Of a stretch of 64,000 nt of DNA, positions 59,531 to 64,000 are shown piece by piece. Position 1 is the stretch's first letter. Each line of letters begins with the position of its first letter. Made by a program: the position numbers and the translations under genes. The stretch comes from Steromphala cineraria (lineage: Eukaryota; Mollusca; Gastropoda; Trochida; Trochidae): assembly GCA_916613615.1 (NCBI GenBank), contig OU744735.1:38823468-38887467 (forward strand), read 5' to 3'. Below the pieces are notes generated by a model. The model was not told the DNA's origin. It ran no database searches and saw nothing but the letters and a program-made list of their open reading frames with translations.

Positions 59531-61799
59531 TGAAACAATACAGTGCCCTTGATGACTACCAATTAATCAGAACACCATTAATGCATTCAATCCATAAGGT
59601 CAAGGCAGCAACATCAGTAAGAACAAAGTAAGACATTTCTTGTCAACACGTTGAACAAAAGGAATATTATTGATGATTAAATGGGTCCATTAAGCCAAGA
59701 CAAAGCAGGATTTTACCATCCTCTCCCTTAAAGGTCAATTGGCCTTTTCTATATACATTTTCTATGTACAGGCCTATTAAACTATCTTGAAAAGGTTACA
59801 TGTGCCTTGAAAAATGAACCATTAATAATAGATCTAAAAGTTGATTGTTCGTAATTGACGTGTTTGAAATGTGGCCTTATCCTCAATTTGGTTATTGATG
59901 GGAATAAGTGCTATAGGGATGTCTTATAGAGTTTCATAAAAGAGACTGTTTGAATATTTCAAAAATTGTATTTAATAAATTATGTTAAAGCCAAGGCACT
60001 TATTTGATTTACACTTTGTTATTATTTTACTATTTGAAATAGTTTGACGTTGTTGTAACTACTTTGACATTTCCCCATACTACTTACTATAGAAAAATGG
60101 GAATAATTTTATTATGTTGGTCAATTGATGTAAAGATGCACATATTTAACAAATAAAGAATAATCTGTTAGAATAAAATCATACCCCTTATACCATAATG
60201 TCATTTTAACATTGTACAAGTGTTCCAATATTGAAAAATATACAGAAATATGTAATATTCATCTATCTTCAGAAGCTATTTAATCATTGATGCTACAATA
60301 ACTTGTGTAATACTTCGTAATAAAGAACTGCAAGTTGTATAACAACTGATACATATGGGAAACACATGTTGAAATCATTACCTTCCATCTTATTACTGTT
60401 TATCCATTCATACAGTAATTGATAAGCATATGCTTTCTTACTTAGTAATACATAATTCTATGATGAGATCTGCTAACACATGTATGTTAGTCTACAGCAT
60501 CTGTTCAACCAACTAGCAGTTCGTTTTTAGTAGGTTGAACATGTGTCCCACATGGAGGATACCTGTCTTCCATACCTGTAGTAGAATGGGGGTGGATTGT
60601 TGTGGGGAGTGTTTAGGAGGGGGGGTTGGAATGTTTATGCTGATAACCTTAGGCCTCTTTAGGAACCTTAAAATAAAAAATTCTGGTGACAAGATCACGA
60701 GGATTATTTTTAGAATTTTTTTTTATAACAACATAAGTTTTCAATCTAAACAGTAAATAGAAAAAGCAATCTTAAACTTTAGATCACTTTTCTACTGCAA
60801 AAAGGTGTCTTTGAAGTCTACATGAACTGAAATAAGTTGCATTTCTGAAGTTCATATTTTAGTGTTTTCCTAGGCTATGGGAATGAAGTTCAAATTCTTT
60901 TCTTTTCTTGAAATTTCAAGTAGTTGTAGACCATGTTAAGCTCTCTGTTCCTTTACCTTTAGAGGTAATATAACAAGGAGGAAATCTATGGATGACAGCA
61001 AGTACATCTTCTAATATCCATATTCACAAAGTACATGGGTCACAAACAAATAACAGATAGCATGTATGATTAATAGCTGGAAAATTTGAAAGATTTTCAA
61101 AATATTCTTTTGTCAGATTAACAAATTTTGAGGAATGTCACCAAGCGTGGTTATTCCATATTGTCATCTCAATCTATATGGTAATTGGGGCATGTTTAAA
61201 GAAAACACTTTTTATGCCTATGGATCAACGAAAAGATTTAAAAAAAATTCTTAAATGATCTTGAGACTACTATATGTTAATGTTCAAGTTGTCTGTCACT
61301 ATGATCTTACTTTTTGATAGAGAAGTAAACAGAGAAGTTTAAGTGACTATGACAACTTAAAGAAAAAACTAAACAAAACAATAATATTCTTAAATCTAGC
61401 AATATATTCTTTATGTTCCTTGTCAACATAATTATTATATTGATATATTATGGACACAAATTTGCAACATAGCCTAGTTAGGTAGTATGAGTAAGAAAGC
61501 ACTTCACTGAATCTCAGCATATTGTGGGTCAAGTTTTTATGCTTTGTGTTATTCCCCTGAATAAGGAAGAACCAATATTCTATTATTTTCCTCACATCAA
61601 TGAAGGCTCCATTAGCATAATGGGAGACCAGTTTCTGTGACAGATTCTCAAGTGGAAGCTGTGCATACAAGAAATCTTTCTGCTTATTAATCAATCAAGA
61701 AACTGTCGGCAACAACGACCCTTTGACCAGGAAATGGCCTTCTTCTATGTCATATCGACTAGTTCTGCATCAGATGATTGTTTTGTTTTATGACTGGAT

Positions 61800-62350
61800 A
61801 TATGCTTCTTTTTATAAATTATCAGATTTCAGACAATATTGACAACTTAGAATGATCATAGCTTGGAAAAAAATATTTGGTTTCGAATTTGTCATTTTAT
61901 TATGGTTGATTAACACTGGGTAATTCCTAATGTGAATGATTTGTACTCTATTGAGTGATTTGTCCTAAAAAATTAAGCATATTGCTATTAATTGTTTATA
62001 TGCTTTTTCTATTTTAAATCATTAGATTTCAGACAATATTGACAACATAAAATGGTCATAGCTTGGAAAAATTGTTTTGGTTTTGAATTTGTCATTTCAT
62101 TATGGTTGATTAACACTGGATAACTCCCAGTGTGAATGATTTGTCCTCTTTTGAGTGATTTGTCCTCAACAAAATAAGCATATTGCTATAAATTGTATAT
62201 GCTTTGTCTATTTTAGATCATTAGATTTCAGACATTATTGATAACTTAGAATGTTAATAGCTTGAGAATAATTTGTTTTGAATTTGTCATTTCATTATGG
62301 TTGATTAACACTTTGCACGGCTCTCTTTATCTTGAATGACTTGTCCGTAA
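61800..62350. repeat. Three-copy tandem repeat, ~190-210 bp unit
   Basis: agatttcagaca starts at 61824, 62034 and 62223. Each unit also holds tatggttgattaacact and gtgatttgtcct or their decayed forms. Confidence 0.75.
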
Positions 62351-62905
62351 CAATATCATTATATTGCCATAGTAAGTTTACTATGGCTAATTTGGAAAAT
62401 ACCAAGGAAGTTTTTAATCAATCAAGTAACTGTGCAACAATAACTCTTTGACCAAGCGTTGCCCTTCTATTTTTTGGTATTGTCTACTTATGTATCATTG
62501 GCTTGTTATGTCTCAAGACTAGATATATGTTTTGTCTTTTTTTAATTATAACGTTTAAGACATAATGATTACTTTAACTGCTCATAATTTAAAAAAAAAA
62601 TCATTTTGATTTCTATGGTTGCTCCAAAATATTCAAGAAACTGTTAGCAAGGCATTTGCATTCTTCTTTGTGGGTTTGAGTTGAACTAAACCCTTTAGCA
62701 TTCAGATGGTACTTTTCAGGAATTAACAGTGATTTGAGTGATACATCGGATATTTAAAAAACTCTTAACTGATAAAATCTTATTTCATAAATTTCTTTAA
62801 TTACTAAAAATATTTAGAATTTTTACTGATGTTCTAGCATATTGAAAGATATCAACCCTGTTATGTTCTTCTTTGAGAGGCATTTTTAAAAGTTGGAATG
62901 ACAAT

Positions 62906-63071
62906 AATGCAGAGGAATATATGGATGACAACTTCTTTGTTCATTGTGTGCGACGTATATATATGCTCCTACCTCATTTCTCTTCCTCTGCTTGAGAACG
63001 ACACAAGAATCTGTGTTGAAACATCACATACAATGAACAAAGAAGTTGTCATCCATATATTCCTCTGCATT
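62906..63071. repeat. Hairpin with 42-bp perfect arms
   Basis: 62906-62947 (contains gcagaggaatatatggatga) is the exact complement of 63030-63071; the arms continue imperfectly inward. Loop about 80 bp. Frames on both strands are mirror artefacts of the arms. Confidence 0.85.
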
Positions 63072-64000
63072 CCTGTTATATTCATTGATATCTTTTCACG
63101 GCTCTGACGTGTAGCCAGAGTCTTATCACAAATACAAGTAGATAGGGTCACGCTACCCTAACACTATTGACAAATCTGCCTCCTTTCCTTAGCATCGTGG
63201 ATCAGGTCTGAACTTACCCTTAGTCTGTGAGAAAGTGATCTAATTTCAGGAATGGCTCTTTGATCGAACTCTCACTTCCTCCCAATATTGACAAATTGTG
63301 CAAACATCGCATGGATCTGACACTTCTGATTTATAGGTTAAGAACGCTTGAAACTGTGAGCATTAGGAAATCAGCTTGTATTTAGCTATTTAAATATGCC
63401 GCAGGTTAGCTTTAGTTAGCATGTGTGTAGCTGACACTTATATTTCTTTTGAAAAATTAAGAGATTAGTGTGATCTTGAATGTCAAAACACATTACTTGT
63501 CCATGTTATGGTACCATTTAACAAATGGTAACACATAATCAGGGATCACCCTGGTTCAAAGTATGAAAGGGTAAAAAATCTTCCCTTTGCCTAAAATGAT
63601 GGGTTTTTTAGAGAAAGCAATGGGATGTTTGAGAAGAAAAATAATAGTTTTAAGTTTTGCAATGAGACTTTCTCCCCTCATTAGTATTGATAATGGGATA
63701 TCTTGATACATCAATGGGTAAATATCCCAAAATCCCTGCCCAAAGTGATCCCTGCATAATTACGAATGTTATGAACGTCACTTTGACCTTTAAAAGGTAA
63801 TTACTAAAAAGTCCATCACAAAAATCGCATATTATTATCTCAGTTCATTTCAGAATGACACTGAATTTTGAAGCTTCCAAACTTAACAAACACAACACAA
63901 CACTGCATGTTTTCAATGGTTAAACTAACGATAGATAAAACTGTATACATTCATGAGCTAATCAATTACTCTTTGAACAGAAGGTTATCATGATTTGAGA

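Larger units (their letters stand above)
58313..64000. other. First intron of the calcium-sensor gene (to window end)
   Basis: AT-rich with no further EF-hand exon found. It holds a ~130-bp two-copy duplication (59285-59530), a ~200-bp three-copy repeat (61800-62350) and a long hairpin (62906-63071). Confidence 0.55.

Noticed and set aside
62898..63151. Two overlapping small frames on opposite strands with nearly identical peptides
   Set aside because: They are the two arms of the 42-bp inverted repeat read in mirror, not genes.

Overview
The window reads as nuclear DNA of a lophotrochozoan animal, most likely a bivalve mollusc. The genes are intron-rich metazoan genes with GT-AG junctions, the base composition is AT-rich, and the intergenic space is packed with repeat types typical of bivalve genomes: elements with a central 145-171 bp tandem array, TTAA-flanked MITEs, tRNA-like SINEs and DIRS retrotransposons. 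The species cannot be named from sequence alone. I see no bacterial, phage or CRISPR content.

Host genes, left to right. (1) 301-9299 (+): the last ten coding exons of a USP20/USP33-type deubiquitinase, carrying the His/Asp half of the USP domain, two DUSP domains and a low-complexity tail; its 5' part lies outside the window. (2) 26301-26528 (-): a 75-residue protein made only of an XRN2-binding (XTBD) domain. (3) 29769-31556 (+): an intronless NKRF coding region (XTBD, two dsRBD-like regions, G-patch, R3H). Genes 2 and 3 stand head to head and share the XTBD domain, so they look like a paralogous pair with one promoter region. (4) 37397-38615 (-): a small spliced gene model of unknown function, open in two frames. 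(5) 47449-50312 (+): a three-exon core-1 beta-1,3-galactosyltransferase (C1GALT1-like). (6) 58249-58312 (+): the first coding exon of an NCS-1/neurocalcin-type calcium sensor; the rest lies beyond the window.

Mobile elements fill most of the remainder. The clearest is a nearly complete DIRS-type retrotransposon at 15948-20931. It has gag, RT-RNase H and tyrosine recombinase reading frames, diverged inverted terminal repeats, and an internal complementary region that copies the junction of its two ends, which lets the crossover core (TAATT) be read directly. A canonical -1 slippery heptamer links gag to pol. Other elements are two intact and one interrupted Helentron-associated-like element with 145-bp arrays, two further array families (151 and 171 bp), a decayed Tc1 transposon, a 5'-truncated LINE, at least seven copies of one TTAA MITE, three hAT-like MITEs, two tRNA-derived SINEs and many fold-back repeats. 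A 2.9-kb TTAA-flanked element sits inside an older array element, so the order of insertion can be read.

I found no wholly new multi-gene system. The most informative observations are the DIRS end/ICR/core architecture with its gag-pol frameshift signal, the head-to-head XTBD/NKRF pair, the shared design of several tandem-array element families, and the nested TTAA insertion.
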